Assembly (NCBI GenBank): GCA_004525335.1
Contig: SPCL01000101.1
Span: forward strand, 1-7,327
Direction: 5' to 3'
DNA length: 7,327 nucleotides
Origin: Thermodesulfobacteriales bacterium
GTDB taxonomy: Bacteria; Desulfobacterota_D; UBA1144; Nemesobacterales; UBA2774
Shown: positions 6,561 through 7,327 of the stretch, piece after piece
Layout of the letters: every line of letters starts with the position of its first letter
How positions within the stretch are numbered: position 1 is the first letter of the stretch
The notes under the pieces: model-generated
Told to the model about the DNA's origin: nothing
What the model saw: the letters and a program-made list of their open reading frames with translations, nothing else
The model's database searches: none
Made by a program: the position numbers and the translations under genes

Positions 6561-6588
6561 AAACAAAAAAGGGAGCCGAAGCCCCCTT
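6561..6588 (-). terminator. Strong rho-independent terminator downstream of the aquaporin gene
   Basis: On the minus strand AAGGGGGC-TTCG-GCTCCCTT forms an 8-bp stem (one G-T wobble) capped by a stable C(UUCG)G tetraloop, followed directly by a T-run and GTTT. On the + strand the wobble becomes an A-C mismatch, so the element favours minus-strand transcription. It lies about 135 nt past the aquaporin stop and about 30 nt past the IPTL-CTERM remnant. It was probably the terminator of the vanished sorting-tail gene and now serves the aquaporin transcript. Confidence 0.85.
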
Positions 6589-6619
6589 AAGTTATTTTAA
6601 ATTGAAATGTTGTTAGATT

Positions 6620-6715
6620 TTAAGCAGCTACTTTCTTTCTTTTCATAACCATAAATCCTACTATTCCCAGAACTCCAGCCATTGCAATAAGACCCGAGAT
6701 AATGCAAAACTGAAA
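6620..6715 (-). pseudogene. Remnant of an IPTL-CTERM sorting tail (C-terminal end of a lost surface protein)
   Basis: On the minus strand 31 codons are open between stops. They end in GLIAMAGVLGIVGF, then MVMKRKKVAA and TAA. A glycine-led hydrophobic segment followed by a basic KRKK cluster at the extreme C-terminus is the layout of the IPTL-CTERM sorting domain (I-P-T-L-S-E-W-G, membrane span, basic tail), the substrate class of exosortase H (XrtH). The IPTLSEW box is broken in this frame, but just upstream GCATTATCT in a shifted frame encodes the L-S of T-L-S, followed at once by CGGGTCTT. This fits a small deletion across the E-W codons with loss of frame. Nothing upstream belongs to a surface protein, because the aquaporin stop is only 7 nt away. 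An in-frame ATG at 6682 would give a 20-residue membrane peptide, but it has no Shine-Dalgarno. The family call rests on memory of the motif. Confidence 0.6.
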
Positions 6716-6722
6716 TTAAATA

Positions 6723-7327
6723 TTACTTATCATCAGGATTAATGGCATTGAACGCTAAAGCAGCCGCTATTCCGCCTAAAAAGTTGGCTATTAGGAATAC
6801 CCAAATGCTCGAAATGTTCATCAGGCCCATAGTAATTATTCCTACGGCTACAGCCGGATTAAATGCTCCGCCAGAGATACTTCCTACCGCATAAGCACCA
6901 ACAAGCACTGTAAAACCGATTGCCAAACCAAAATATGAGTTTCCACTTGTGTTCTTAGATGTGGCTACATTGAGAACTACAAAGCAAAGAGCGAAGGTGA
7001 AAAGGAATTCGGCTAGTAAAGAAGGAATTGGGTTTATAGCTGCAGCTTCTACAATAACATCTCCTTTAATTAAGAAGACTGTAAATGCTGCGATTATTCC
7101 GCCTGCAAATTGAGAAATCATATAACCAGGCACGTCGCCGCCCGCACATCTTCCTCTCATCCATACTGCAAGCGTAACTGCCGGATTATAATGGCCTCCT
7201 GAAATATGGCCACCAGCATATATCATAACCATGAGTACAGACCCTATAGCCAATGGAGCAAATGCCCCGGCGCCTGGCTCTATAACTACCAAACCAATTG
7301 TTAAAACTAAAAAGAATGTACCTATCA
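6723..7327 (-). CDS. Aquaporin/MIP family channel with a non-canonical filter, N-terminus missing
   Basis: The last 200 residues of a major intrinsic protein are present; the frame is open to the right edge, so only the first few residues are probably absent. MIP channels form tetramers of six-TM pores for water or small neutral solutes in the inner membrane. The visible start IGTFFLVLTIGLVV is within TM1. The first pore loop has GGHISGGHYNPAVT (NPA at fragment residues 47-49) and the second has SISGGAFNPAVAVG (NPA at 156-158). The second NPA is followed by V159, whereas AqpZ and most aquaporins have arginine there (AqpZ R189). Aligning by eye to AqpZ, the other filter positions (F43, H174, T183) appear to be I, A and G, implying a wider, more hydrophobic constriction. 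The gene ends PDDK-TAA. Its promoter and start lie outside the window. It could pass solutes other than water; the substrate is not predictable here. Confidence 0.93.
   Translation of the reverse strand, partial: IGTFFLVLTIGLVVIEPGAGAFAPLAIGSVLMVMIYAGGHISGGHYNPAVTLAVWMRGRCAGGDVPGYMISQFAGGIIAAFTVFLIKGDVIVEAAAINPIPSLLAEFLFTFALCFVVLNVATSKNTSGNSYFGLAIGFTVLVGAYAVGSISGGAFNPAVAVGIITMGLMNISSIWVFLIANFLGGIAAALAFNAINPDDK

Noticed and set aside
6575..6581. GCCGAAG as the missing tRNA-Leu acceptor 5' strand
   Set aside because: It would pair with the tRNA 3' strand, but it lies downstream of the fragment within the terminator stem and is not followed by a D arm, so the match is incidental.
6529..6600. 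23-codon + strand frame (starting MKDWDISEFE) before the strong terminator
   Set aside because: It reads through the terminator hairpin itself, has no Shine-Dalgarno and no recognisable similarity.
1..7327. CRISPR array, insertion sequence or complete defence system
   Set aside because: No regularly spaced repeats, transposase motifs or terminal inverted repeats were seen. The Cas4-like nuclease fragment has no cas neighbours and is not evidence of a CRISPR locus.

Overview
The window looks like chromosomal DNA from a diderm (Gram-negative) bacterium. It encodes a tripartite efflux pump with an outer-membrane lipoprotein, an exported protein with a Sec signal, and a relic of an IPTL-CTERM sorting tail. 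Base composition leans AT-rich. The lineage cannot be fixed from the sequence; proteobacterial or Desulfobacterota-like genomes would fit, but that is a guess.

Left part (1-4998, + strand): a compact RND efflux operon. It holds the C-terminal end of a periplasmic adaptor (cut by the window edge), a complete HAE1/AcrB-type inner-membrane permease, and a NodT/OprM-type outer-membrane factor. The gap between the first two genes is 6 nt, and the last two overlap in an ATGA. The three products would form one proton-driven export channel spanning both membranes. No repressor gene, promoter or clear terminator for the operon is visible.

Middle part (4999-6722): a patchwork that looks like the scar of past gene gain and loss. 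It contains the N-terminal part of a DUF2779/Cas4-like PD-(D/E)XK nuclease that stops right after the nuclease core, followed by about 400 bp of eroded sequence with short open frames and a small direct repeat. It also has a 13-nt match to the 3' end of an initiator tRNA, an intact minus-strand gene for a small exported protein with a near-consensus promoter and a terminator, and an orphan 3' half of a tRNA-Leu(CAG) beginning at its anticodon loop. Last is a frameshifted remnant of an IPTL-CTERM tail just before a strong terminator. Two tRNA 3' ends plus truncated genes suggest integration or excision events at tRNA sites, but no recognisable integrase remains in the window.

Right part (6723-7327, - strand): most of an aquaporin/MIP channel, with its N-terminus beyond the window. 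Both NPA boxes are present, but the arginine normally following the second NPA is replaced by valine, so the pore is probably not a classical water-only filter.

I did not find a complete new defence or mobile system. The best leads are the tRNA-Leu junction, the IPTL-CTERM remnant, the truncated nuclease and the unusual aquaporin filter.
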